The notes beneath the pieces were generated by a model, which did no database searches, had not been told where the DNA came from, and was given only the letters and a program-made list of their open reading frames with translations. This document shows positions 8,984 to 18,482 of a stretch of DNA of 64,000 nt, piece after piece. Location: contig OX381709.1 of NCBI GenBank assembly GCA_947462335.1, forward strand, positions 34,738,186 to 34,802,185. Reading direction: 5' to 3'. A program made the position numbers and the translations under genes. The stretch's first letter is position 1; each line of letters opens with the position of its first letter. The stretch is from Harmothoe impar (Eukaryota > Annelida > Polychaeta > Phyllodocida > Polynoidae).

Positions 8984-9525
8984 GAGAATTAGCTGGCTTT
9001 TCCCTGACTCAGCGAGCAACCCCGCTGCAGCTTGGGAGTTCTCATCCAGAGTCTCGCGGGCCGCGCGAGAATCAGTGAGAGGTGTCATGGCGGCAGGTCG
9101 GAGGGCTTTTTCATTTTTGCGGGGGAGAGAGTCATTTTCTACACTTTCCTGTACAACATCTACCTCTATGATGGTCGTGTTGCATCTGTTGTCGTCATCT
9201 GAAGATCCAGAGTCGGATGGAAGAGTGTCCTGGGTGAGGGTGTCATTGCCTTGCCATCTTCTTCCTCGATGTTCGGATCCCAAACAAGACCCTTCGTCTG
9301 CGCATGCTCGGAGTTTCCCAGCTCGCCCTTGGGAGGGGAGCCCGGTTGGGAGATTCTGGCATTTGATCCAGATTTTTTCCCTGTTTTGCCCGATTTAATG
9401 TGATCTGAGGTGTCATGGTAATTTCTTCTCATTGTGGATCTAGTCCGCATAGGACTTGGAGTAAGATGCTTCTTACCCTTCTTCGGGGACTTGTTATTTT
9501 TCTTGTGTCGGTCGAATCCAGGCAT
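8930..9525 (-). pseudogene. Start of ORF1, element A
   Basis: The ORF at 9525-9166 opens with ATG and MPGFDRHKKNNKSPKKGKKH, a strongly basic leader. A second frame, 9283-8930, continues with acidic/Ser-rich sequence (SGSSDDDNRCNTTIIEVDVV) before running into the MITE. This is probably the true start of the very long ORF1 (roughly 1,400 codons to the end of the Arg/Ser tail, with the MITE excluded). Confidence 0.45.
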
Positions 9526-9756
9526 GCTGACATTGACGATGGCAATGGCCGCTGCGTTTCTGTCAGTGAGGCTGAGTCGACAAACTTTTTTCTAGGCTAC
9601 TACTGATACCGGCAATACATCAAGACCAGGGCTTGGCAATGTGGTCCTGGGTGGTTCATGTACCGGGTGCACAAAAATAATAACAAACTGGGTCCTTTTA
9701 GTTGTAGAAAAGCTGATTAAGCTCCCCATATGTTCCAGGTTAGTCTGTCATCGTTG

Positions 9757-10745
9757 GACCCGGGTTGGGGGTCGCCCGTGGTCGCCCAGATTTGGGTCGC
9801 CCATGGTCGCCCGGGTTGGGGTCGCCCGGGTTGGGGTCGCCCGGGTTGGGGTCGCCCGGGTTGGGGTCGCCCGGGTTGGGGTCGCCCGGGTTGGGGTCGC
9901 CCGGGTTGGGGTCGCCCGGGTTGGGGTCGCCCGGGTTGGGGTCGCCCGGGTTGGGGTCGCCCGGGTTGGGGTCGCCCGGGTTGGGGTCGCCCGGGTTGGG
10001 GTCGCCCGGGTTGGGGTCGCCCGGGTTGGGGTCGCCCGGGTTGGGGTCGCCCGGGTTGGGGTCGCCCGGGTTGGGGTCGCCCGGGTTGGGGTCGCCCGGG
10101 TTGGGGTCGCCCGGGTTGGGGTCGCCCGGGTTGGGGTCGCCCGGGTTGGGGTCGCCCGGGTTGGGGTCGCCCGGGTTGGGGTCGCCCGGGTTGGGGTCGC
10201 CCGGGTTGGGGTCGCCCGGGTTGGGGTCGCCCGGGTTGGGGTCGCCCGGGTTGGGGTCGCCCGGGTTGGGGTCGCCCGGGTTGGGGTCGCCCGGGTTGGG
10301 GTCGCCCGGGTTGGGGTCGCCCGGGTTGGGGTCGCCCGGGTTGGGGTCGCCCGGGTTGGGGTCGCCCGGGTTGGGGTCGCCCGGGTTGGGGTCGCCCGGG
10401 TTGGGGTCGCCCGGGTTGGGGTCGCCCGGGTTGGGGTCGCCCGGGTTGGGGTCGCCCGGGTTGGGGTCGCCCGGGTTGGGGTCGCCCAGGTTGGGGTCGC
10501 CCGGGTTGGGGTCGCCCGGGTTGGGGTCGCCCGGGTTGGGGTCGCCCGGGTTGGGGTCGCCCGGGTTGGGGTCGCCCGGGTTGGGATCGGCCGGGTTGGG
10601 ATCGGCCGGGTTGGGGTCGCCCGGGTTGGGGTCGGCCGTGTGGGGGTCGGCCGTGTGGGGGGTCGCCAGTGGTCGCCCGGGTTGGGGTCGCCCATGTTCG
10701 CCGGGGTTGGGGTCGCCCGTGGTCGCCCTGGTTGGGGTCGCCTGC
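9757..10745. repeat. 15-bp GC-rich minisatellite
   Basis: About 52 nearly identical units of CCGGGTTGGGGTCGC run from 9811 to about 10590, with one C-to-A variant near 10488. Degenerate units follow to about 10745 and precede from about 9757. Because 15 is a multiple of three and the unit lacks stops, four overlapping frames are open for more than 330 codons; these are artefacts, not genes. Each unit carries GGG and GGGG runs that could form G-quadruplexes on the plus strand. It lies about 230 bp upstream of the ORF1 start of element A. Confidence 0.97.
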
Positions 10746-11253
10746 ATTTGGGGTCGCGGGAAGTGTGTACCAAACAGTCCCTCTTACCCCATGAACCCTG
10801 TGATGTTAGTCACTGTCTCTCTTTGATTCAATGTAACATTTACAGAGATAAACTGTTGAATATTTTCAATTACCCTAGTACCTGGCACATGGACCTCAGA
10901 TTTTACAATTACCCTAGTACCTAACTTAGGTCTCTTTAATGTAGTCATATTCCTCAACCTGTCCATTTAGAGGTGTCTTCTTTTGCCTACATGTACTGCT
11001 CAATTAGTATTGATATCATGTATGAATGTCACATAAATGCCCAAACTAGCCATTTAGTGATGATACAGGTCAGAGATGCCCTTCACTGAAAGTGCAATTA
11101 CCCTAGTACCTCCTTTGCAATTATGAGTGTTGGGTCAGTAGCATTGCCATATATACTACAGCCTGGCCAAAAAGCAGCCTTCAATATGTTATATATTTCA
11201 TACAATGCACTGGAGAAGAAATAGACTGAACTCAACTGCAGCCGCCATCTTGT
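10746..11253. other. Intronic sequence, short internal repeat only
   Basis: No gene seen. The phrase CAATTACCCTAGTACCT recurs at about 10867, 10906 and 11096, with short spacers, suggesting a decayed repeat. The rest is ordinary AT-rich intron. Confidence 0.4.
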
Positions 11254-11280
11254 ATGACCGTAATTCGGAATTACGGTCAT
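11254..11280. repeat. 27-nt perfect palindrome next to a YY1-like motif
   Basis: Arms of 13 nt (ATGACCGTAATTC / GAATTACGGTCAT) around a single G. The motif GCCGCCATCTTG, a match to the YY1 consensus, lies immediately upstream at 11240-11251. A poly-G tract of about 22 nt follows at 11387-11404. Confidence 0.8.
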
Positions 11281-11587
11281 GGAGTATGCACTGTGAGAGT
11301 AGGCCTACAGAGCTTGCTGGTGGTCGGAGGTGACAAAAACACTCCAAATCCGTACCACAGGAGTGTTTGTGTTTGCAGGAGTATCGGGGGGGGGGGGGGG
11401 GGGGAGGGAGGAATGAGAAGTGCATTGTGTCACGTGAAGAGGGGGCAGTGTGAGTGGTGGTACAGCCTGTGCCCTCAGTAGGAGCCTCAGTACCACCACA
11501 CACAAATACGCTGGTAGTGGGCTGACGGCGGTGCATGGGAGTCTCCTGTACCGCCTGAGCCCTCAGTCGGAGCCTTACCTCCACTGG

Positions 11588-11815
11588 GGGTCTGGATGGG
11601 GGTCCCAATTTTCCATGTCGATTTTAAGAAATGGCCATGTCGCCCTGTCGATTTTAAGAAATGACCATGTCACCATGTCAATTTTAAGAAAAAGCTATGT
11701 CCCATGTCACTATCTCTTATATTCCTCATGTCGCATGTCACTAAGCCAAAAAAAGGTCCATGTCGCCATGTCGAATTTAGTGGTCCACACCCATTCCACT
11801 CTCCAGTCTTCAACT
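11588..11815 (+). repeat. Modular ATGTCGATTTTAAG repeat, copy 1
   Basis: Made of iterated CCATGTCGATTTTAAGAAATG modules followed by CACTATCTCTTATATTCCTC and AATTTAGTGGTCCACACCC. A closely similar copy lies in the opposite orientation at 13860-14062, and a diverged one at 40285-40600. Probably a non-autonomous DNA element; termini were not resolved. Confidence 0.65.
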
Positions 11816-12733
11816 AGGTGGTGGTAGGCAGTTGTCAGTGGGCTCTGTATTTCTATTATGGTAGTGTGGTGCTGAGGATTGGAGAGTGGAGGTGGTGGTG
11901 GTGATTTAAAGAGCTATTGCAGGTATGTTTTCATGGGTGAGGATAGAGTGTGACAAAAGCTCCCATTGAGTTATGCAGGCAGGATTAGAGGACCACTGGT
12001 ATAGAGGGTTGTGGACCCTATGCTCTTTGTTCCTATGGTCTATGAGCTAGTACTTAGCTTACATACCCAACACTCACTCATTATGGCTAGGCCACTCTGT
12101 GGACCTGGCCAATAAAAACTGTGTATAATGCCATCAATGCTAACTCGGTGCTGACATAAATGTATCCTTACATTAGTCAATAAAGCCTTCTTGAATCTCT
12201 GAATCTTGAATCTCTATTGGCATATCTGGGATCAAATTAAAGCTTATACTGTCAGAAATCCAGTGAGCTAGGAATAACTTACAATATGACAATTTTTCCA
12301 GATCCATAAAATATAAGATGTTAAAATTTTTCGCAAAAAGTCCCCTATTTCCCTATTCATTTTAGCCCTCAGTAAAAAGAATTATAAAAGATAAAATAAA
12401 AAACGTCATATTTTTCACTGCCGGGTGATGAGAAACTTTTTTTTTTTGAGAGGCCTAGGACTCTCAATACATGGGTCCATTTTACTGTACTAATTTCCCG
12501 GGCCCACAGCTTTAATCCCGGGCCCACAACTTTCGGAAACTGCGGGCCCGGGTGGCTCATGGTCTCAAATGTTAGTGTCTACCCCTGTATACAATGCTAG
12601 TTTAATAACTGATATAAAATGTGAATCTTCATTAAAAAATGTACATCCTGGCATGGTCTATCACTTTGATGTTCACAGGTACATCTAACCGGTCTTGTCA
12701 GTGTTCTATGTCACATGATTATGTGCATCGTAC
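11816..12733. other. POLR3C intron 5 sequence without recognised feature
   Basis: No gene or clear repeat was recognised. There is an AT-rich stretch at 12280-12440 and a short local duplication of TTCCCGGGCCCACA(G/A)CTTT near 12495 and 12517. Confidence 0.4.
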
Positions 12734-12838
12734 CTGGTCTATTTTGTTGGTGGTGGCGGTGATGAGAGCCTGGTCCCGCATGTAATGGTGGAACCGTGCG
12801 TAGTTAACCCGCCAGTAAGTGCCCCCAGGCGGCAGCAC
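12734..12838 (-). CDS. POLR3C: POLR3C coding exon 5 (last exon in window)
   Basis: 105 nt, phase 0 at both ends, between acceptor GTTGCAG and donor GTACGA. It encodes VLPPGGTYWRVNYARFHHYM followed by RDQALITATTNKIDQ, the RPC3 block in which a Tyr-Trp pair precedes an Arg-Phe-His core and ends in an Asp-Gln pair. The next exon should begin near the conserved Glu-Ile-Val segment and was not found to the left within the window. Confidence 0.9.
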
Positions 12839-13110
12839 CTGCAACATGCACCACACGGGGTCAACAACAGACAGCCAACAGGGCCAATGGACGCCCCTAA
12901 ACTTGGTGTTTGTAAGAGTAATTATTTTCACTCGGTGATTTTCATAAATCCATAGACCTACAAACTATAGACATTCATGATAAATTCAATTATGTATTAC
13001 AGTCAAAAATGTGAAAAATGCATTAACATACATTTAGGCATGAGACTATATACATTTGTATTGTTTATACGTAACAAGTATATACATGTATACCGGAAAG
13101 TAAAACCTAC
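12839..13110 (-). other. POLR3C intron 4
   Basis: A 272-bp intron with donor GTAGGT and acceptor TTGCAG. No insertion detected. Confidence 0.8.
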
Positions 13111-13208
13111 TGTTAGACTAGGCTCCTGCTCCTCTGTTTCTCTCTTCTGGCGCTTACTGGGAGGGGTGTAGCCGTCCCGCTCTGAGCGCTTCCGCTTATT
13201 ACTTGCTA
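13111..13208 (-). CDS. POLR3C: POLR3C coding exon 4
   Basis: 98 nt between acceptor TGTACAG and donor GTAGGT, giving 32 full codons after completing the codon split with exon 3. The product (SNKRKRSERDGYTPPSKRQK and on to EEQEPSLT) is a basic linker, matching the charged Lys/Arg-rich linker at the same position in vertebrate RPC3. Conservation is low, as expected of a linker. The exon is supported mainly by composition, position, splice signals and phase. Confidence 0.8.
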
Positions 13209-13785
13209 CTGTACAACCAGAAAGGGACAGATCAGACCAACAGGAAAGTGTTAAGAGAAACTCTGATCCTCTACAAATAGATCAGATATATACATCACAG
13301 CAAGATATGGACATTTAGACTACATACCCGTATTATGTACCAGTATGTCTATGATGCTCATAGGATGATAGGGACGAACTGAACCAGGCCCTTGAAGTTT
13401 GCATACCTTGCGTATTAATTCTTGAATATATTATAGTTGATGTTATTGTCTATATCAGGGGCTATACCCCCAAACCCCTTATTTCTTTCTCGCTTTTCTT
13501 TTCTCTTTTAAACTGATTAGTTCTACCGAACCTATTTATGTTTAAGACTATGCGCGGTATGGACTTAAGGAATATGCAAGATATGCAAATGTCTATGTGT
13601 CTATGATATGGAGATTTTTTTTGAGCAAAGAATTACGTTTGACAAAAGAGACAAAAATACAGCAGTCCAATACTACAGCGGTCAATACAGTATATACTCA
13701 GAACTGTGGATTAATTATTGATATGGACTAACTGGTTAGTACGACCGACAGGGGGTAGTACCAGCTCTCCCGCCAGTGACGCGTG
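13209..13785. other. Left flank of POLR3C intron 3 next to exon 4
   Basis: AT-rich non-coding sequence. No repeat, gene or RNA was recognised up to the (TGAT)n run at about 13786. Confidence 0.4.
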
Positions 13786-13859
13786 TTGATTGATTGATTG
13801 ATTGAATTTCTTTTATTCATACTGAATATGAACAGGCATTGGTGCTTGCCTATGATTAT

Positions 13860-14062
13860 GGGTGTGGACCACTAAAATCGACACGGCGACATGGGCCTTT
13901 TTTGGCCTAGTGACATGCGACATGAGGAATATAAGAGATAACGACATGGGACATGGCATTTTCTTAAAATCGATGTGGTGACATGGGCGTTTCTTAAAAT
14001 CGACATGGCGACATGGGCATTTCTTAAAATCGACAGGGAAAATTGGGACCCCCCCATCCAGA
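13860..14062 (-). repeat. Modular ATGTCGATTTTAAG repeat, copy 2 (inverted)
   Basis: Reverse complement of the 11588-11815 family, including the same ends (GGGTGTGGACCACTAAA and TTGGGACCCCC). It is preceded by (TGAT)n at about 13786. The pair forms a 2-kb-spaced inverted repeat flanking POLR3C exons 4 and 5, which is unusual positioning but probably coincidental. Confidence 0.65.
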
Positions 14063-14137
14063 CCCCCATGATTATGACTGCAGAGGGGTTTTCGGCGACC
14101 TGGGCCGTTTTCCAGGTGACTTTTCGACCTGGGGCAA

Positions 14138-14312
14138 TTGATTGATTGATTGATTTGTTTAACGTCCAGACGTACATCAAGTACCTCACGGGACATCTCA
14201 AGTTGGCAAGGAGTCATCCACAAATAGTGGTAGTCTGCCTTGCAGTATAGGACAAGTATTTATATGCTGCTTGCCCAATACAGCAGTGACCGCATCCAGG
14301 GAGAGTACAAGA
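14138..14312 (-). mobile_element. 3' tail fragment of an I-clade-like LINE
   Basis: (TTGA)n followed by TTTGTTTAACGTCCAGACG resembles the ends of the copies at 41391 and 47545 (simple repeat, then GTTTAACGTCC). On the minus strand this is a LINE 3' end with a 4-mer repeat tail. Only about 170 bp remain before the tandem copies of the NADAR element begin. Confidence 0.45.
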
Positions 14313-14397
14313 AGGGAGGAGTGTCAAGGGCCCATCATTGACTCGCCCTACTGGTGGCGCCCTCTCATGAGGTGTGGAGGAATTAGACACAAAGAGA

Positions 14398-14409
14398 GCC
14401 CTCTAGTGG
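14398..14409 (-). promoter_or_regulatory. CTCF-like core in 5' UTR of element B
   Basis: The reverse strand reads CCACTAGAGGGC, fitting the CTCF core CCASYAGRKGGC. Repeated at +1700 and +3485. Motif match only. Confidence 0.35.
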
Positions 14410-14412
14410 AAA

Positions 14413-14485
14413 CAAGAATTGCGGTTGTTGCCGCGTAAAAAAATGCCTCAGGGATTTTTATACGCGGCAACAACCGCAATTCTTG
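14413..14485 (+). ncRNA. Strong 5' UTR hairpin (25-bp perfect stem)
   Basis: Perfect 25-nt inverted arms at 14413-14437 and 14461-14485 (left arm starts CAAGAATTGCGG, right arm ends CCGCAATTCTTG) enclose a 23-nt loop with A/T runs. The same structure is at 16113-16185 and 17898-17970. In RNA this would be an exceptionally stable stem 0.5 kb upstream of ORF1. Role unknown: ribozyme-independent structural element, siRNA source or remnant of a foldback insertion are all possible. Confidence 0.6.
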
Positions 14486-14601
14486 CATCCGAAGAAACAT
14501 AATGTCTACATGGTTGGTATGTTTGAAGGGAACCCATTCAAAACACCAATGGCATTTCCTATGAATTCCTTGGGTCCATGTTAGGGGGTAAGGAAATGTG
14601 T

Positions 14602-14645
14602 GTTGCTAGGCAGATAAACAATAACAATAGATGTTGCTAGGCAAC
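14602..14645. promoter_or_regulatory. RFX/EF-C-like sites in 5' UTR of element B
   Basis: GTTGCTAGGCA occurs twice, and the second (14633-14645, GTTGCTAGGCAAC) is a full palindrome matching the EF-C/RFX1 consensus GTTGCNNGGCAAC. Repeated at 16333-16345 and 18118-18130, and in a diverged copy at 26208-26220. Candidate promoter element; binding not shown. Confidence 0.45.
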
Positions 14646-14997
14646 CAGCTGGATTAACAACAAACTAATAGAACGAACGTTATGGATAGTGGCTAAAGAC
14701 GCGAGGAGAGTCAGCTCCCGGTTTGAGGCAGATTATTAGAAGAACTAAGCAAGATAACTGCAAACAGCAAGCGAGAGAATTGTGCGTAAAGGTGAGAGGA
14801 AGAATTTGGTGTAACTTTTGTTTAAAAAAAGTGATTATTAAGAAAGTTATTGTAACTTTTATGAATTGCCGTTGAGGTGAGCGATAATACAGAGCGCCAC
14901 CATTGACTACAGCATTACGTCACAAATTCAAATCAATAACGGTCACTAGAGACTGAAGAGACTTGAGAGCGCGCACGTCTAGTACACAACAATCAAG

Positions 14998-16041
14998 ATG
15001 GAGAAGAAACTTGATCAATTAATCAAGGATAATGTGGATATAAAGGAGAAAATGGGTAGACTAGTAGATCTTACTGAGCGGGTTAGTGCTGCAGAAGAAA
15101 AGCTAGGCAAAGTAAAAGAGCTGACGGAGGGAATTGAAAAATCCCAACAACGACATGACGGGTTACTGGAGGACATAGAGACAGCTGAAGTTCAGAGGAA
15201 AGTGAACTTTGATAATCTTGTTGAAAGAATCAAGATAGTTGAAGATCATAAAAATGGTGTCAGCAAAGATGAGATCAGAGGAATGGTCAAGGAGTGCATC
15301 ACACAAGTAGTCAAAGAAGAATTAAAGGGAGTGAAAGCAGTGGTGAAAAATGAGGTGAAGGGTGTTGACAAGAAGAGAAACCTAGTCATGCTCAAGATGC
15401 CGGAGATAAAAAATGAAAATCTCAGAAATGATCTTACAGATGTCCTACTTACTTCAGGGAATAATTTCTATCATGATTTTGTTTCAATCACGAGGATAGG
15501 AAAATTTCGTGGTCTAGCTAGGCCAAGGAAAGTACTAATCACTTTCAGGAATGAAGAAAGGAGAGACTTAGCATACGCTGGAAGATTTCTTATGGGGAAC
15601 ATTGATGAGTGTAGAGGGTTTTTGCTGGTTGAAGATGAGACAGATGAAGAAAAGGAGGTTAGAGAAGTAGCACAAGGCCTAGTTGATTTGGGAAAAGATC
15701 TCAAGATGAAAATCAAGATCTCAGGAAAGAACATAATTCTGAACGGGGAGAAATATGACATGGCCAAAGATCTAGCAAGATTGCCACAATCTTTGACAGT
15801 GGAAAAAGCCTTTGTAAGGGAGGTAGAAAATGCTGTGATTTTTCAAAGTAAGCATGCCTACTTATCCAACCACTTTGAGAGAGAGATTGAATATGAAGGA
15901 AGGAAATTTGTGTCAAATGAACAAGCATTTTTCTACAAGAAATCACAAGTTTGTAACAAGCCGGAAGAAGGGAAGCAAATTCTACAATTGAAATGTGGAA
16001 AGAAGATTAAGGAGGGAGGAGTGTCAAGGGCCCATCATTGA
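14998..16041 (+). pseudogene. Truncated ORF1 (copy 1) of element B
   Basis: 347 codons, identical to the complete ORF1 at 18483 through residue ~338 (ending ...KCGKKI). The tandem junction then replaces the C terminus with KEGGVSRAHH and a stop. The coiled coil and RRM-like part are intact; the C-terminal half of NADAR, with the WGxG and GxN loops, is missing. If expressed, it could act as an inactive or dominant partner. Confidence 0.8.
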
Positions 16042-17797
16042 CTCGCCCTACTGGTGGCGCCCTCTCATGAGGTGTGGAGGAATTAGACACAAAGAGAGCC
16101 CTCTAGTGGAAACAAGAATTGCGGTTGTTGCCGCGTAAAAAAATGCCTCAGGGATTTTTATACGCGGCAACAACCGCAATTCTTGCATCCGAAGAAACAT
16201 AATGTCTACATGGTTGGTATGTTTGAAGGGAACCCATTCAAAACACCAATGGCATTTCCTATGAATTCCTTGGGTCCATGTTAGGGGGTAAGGAAATGTG
16301 TGTTGCTAGGCAGATAAACAATAACAATAGATGTTGCTAGGCAACCAGCTGGATTAACAACAAACTAATAGAACGAACGTTATGGATAGTGGCTAAAGAC
16401 GCGAGGAGAGTCAGCTCCCGGTTTGAGGCAGATTATTAGAAGAACTAAGCAAGATAACTGCAAACAGCAAGCGAGAGAATTGTGCGTAAAGGTGAGAGGA
16501 AGAATTTGGTGTAACTTTTGTTTAAAAAAAGTGATTATTAAGAAAGTTATTGTAACTTTTATGAATTGCCGTTGAGGTGAGCGATAATACAGAGCGCCAC
16601 CATTGACTACAGCATTACGTCACAAATTCAAATCAATAACGGTCACTAGAGACTGAAGAGACTTGAGAGCGCGCACGTCTAGTACACAACAATCAAGATG
16701 GAGAAGAAACTTGATCAATTAATCAAGGATAATGTGGATATAAAGGAGAAAATGGGTAGACTAGTAGATCTTACTGAGCGGGTTAGTGCTGCAGAAGAAA
16801 AGCTAGGCAAAGTAAAAGAGCTGACGGAGGGAATTGAAAAATCCCAACAACGACATGACGGGTTACTGGAGGACATAGAGACAGCTGAAGTTCAGAGGAA
16901 AGTGAACTTTGATAATCTTGTTGAAAGAATCAAGATAGTTGAAGATCATAAAAATGGTGTCAGCAAAGATGAGATCAGAGGAATGGTCAAGGAGTGCATC
17001 ACACAAGTAGTCAAAGAAGAATTAAAGGGAGTGAAAGCAGTGGTGAAAAATGAGGTGAAGGGTGTTGACAAGAAGAGAAACCTAGTCATGCTCAAGATGC
17101 CGGAGATAAAAAATGAAAATCTCAGAAATGATCTTACAGATGTCCTACTTACTTCAGGGAATAATTTCTATCATGATTTTGTTTCAATCACGAGGATAGG
17201 AAAATCTCAGAAATGATCTTACAGATGTCCTACTTACTTCAGGGAATAATTTCTATCATGATTTTGTTTCAATCACGAGGATAGGAAAATTTCGTGGTCT
17301 AGCTAGGCCAAGGAAAGTACTAATCACTTTCAGGAATGAAGAAAGGAGAGACTTAGCATACGCTGGAAGATTTCTTATGGGGAACATTGATGAGTGTAGA
17401 GGGTTTTTGCTGGTTGAAGATGAGACAGATGAAGAAAAGGAGGTTAGAGAAGTAGCACAAGGCCTAGTTGATTTGGGAAAAGATCTCAAGATGAAAATCA
17501 AGATCTCAGGAAAGAACATAATTCTGAACGGGGAGAAATATGACATGGCCAAAGATCTAGCAAGATTGCCACAATCTTTGACAGTGGAAAAAGCCTTTGT
17601 AAGGGAGGTAGAAAATGCTGTGATTTTTCAAAGTAAGCATGCCTACTTATCCAACCACTTTGAGAGAGAGATTGAATATGAAGGAAGGAAATTTGTGTCA
17701 AATGAACAAGCATTTTTCTACAAGAAATCACAAGTTTGTAACAAGCCGGAAGAAGGGAAGCAAATTCTACAATTGAAATGTGGAAAGAAGATTAAGG
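16013..17797 (+). repeat. Tandem 5' copy 2 of element B (1785 bp)
   Basis: Apparently identical to copy 1 apart from an 85-bp internal tandem duplication (second copy starts near 17203), which accounts for the 1785-bp offset. It ends at the same breakpoint in the NADAR domain as copy 1, so the duplication endpoints are shared. Confidence 0.95.
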
Positions 17798-17826
17798 AGG
17801 GAGGAGTGTCAAGGGCCCATCATTGA
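16698..17826 (+). pseudogene. Truncated, frameshifted ORF1 (copy 2) of element B
   Basis: Same start as copy 1, but an 85-bp duplication shifts the frame: the first ORF (16698-17216) stops at ...TRIGKSQK, and the rest continues as 17377-17826. It has the same truncated C terminus (KEGGVSRAHH). A non-functional duplicate. Confidence 0.85.
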
Positions 17827-18482
17827 CTCGCCCTACTGGTGGCGCCCTCTCATGAGGTGTGGAGGAATTAGACACAAAGAGAGCCCTCTAGTGGAAACAA
17901 GAATTGCGGTTGTTGCCGCGTAAAAAAATGCCTCAGGGATTTTTATACGCGGCAACAACCGCAATTCTTGCATCCGAAGAAACATAATGTCTACATGGTT
18001 GGTATGTTTGAAGGGAACCCATTCAAAACACCAATGGCATTTCCTATGAATTCCTTGGGTCCATGTTAGGGGGTAAGGAAATGTGTGTTGCTAGGCAGAT
18101 AAACAATAACAATAGATGTTGCTAGGCAACCAGCTGGATTAACAACAAACTAATAGAACGAACGTTATGGATAGTGGCTAAAGACGCGAGGAGAGTCAGC
18201 TCCCGGTTTGAGGCAGATTATTAGAAGAACTAAGCAAGATAACTGCAAACAGCAAGCGAGAGAATTGTGCGTAAAGGTGAGAGGAAGAATTTGGTGTAAC
18301 TTTTGTTTAAAAAAAGTGATTATTAAGAAAGTTATTGTAACTTTTATGAATTGCCGTTGAGGTGAGCGATAATACAGAGCGCCACCATTGACTACAGCAT
18401 TACGTCACAAATTCAAATCAATAACGGTCACTAGAGACTGAAGAGACTTGAGAGCGCGCACGTCTAGTACACAACAATCAAG

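Larger units (their letters stand above)
1..9525 (-). mobile_element. Multi-ORF non-LTR retrotransposon with NADAR domain (copy A, truncated by window edge)
   Basis: On the minus strand, reading from 9525 to 1, this element holds a long disordered/coiled-coil ORF1 with a NADAR domain and Arg/Ser-rich tail. It is followed by an SGNH-like ORF, a Ser-rich ORF, a palindrome-rich spacer, an APE endonuclease and the start of a reverse transcriptase. Several frameshifts and a MITE (about 8508-8983) show it is a dead copy. It sits in POLR3C intron 5, in the same orientation as the gene. The shared order with the plus-strand element at 14313-26097 argues that these ORFs belong to one element. Clade is probably CR1/L2-like: APE endonuclease, no RNase H seen, esterase-type ORF. 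Confidence 0.75.
14313..16012 (+). repeat. Tandem 5' copy 1 of element B (1700 bp)
   Basis: The unit begins AGGGAGGAGTGTCAAGG and ends inside the NADAR domain of ORF1 at ...AAGAAGATTAAGG. The next unit starts directly, with an offset of exactly 1700 bp. Within it are a hairpin, RFX-like and CTCF-like motifs and a truncated ORF1. Confidence 0.95.

Noticed and set aside
9641..10924. Five overlapping ORFs of 335-427 codons with VGVAR, WGRPG, LGSPG, DPNPG and TRATP repeats
   Set aside because: They are the reading frames of a 15-bp minisatellite without stop codons; length is explained by repetition.
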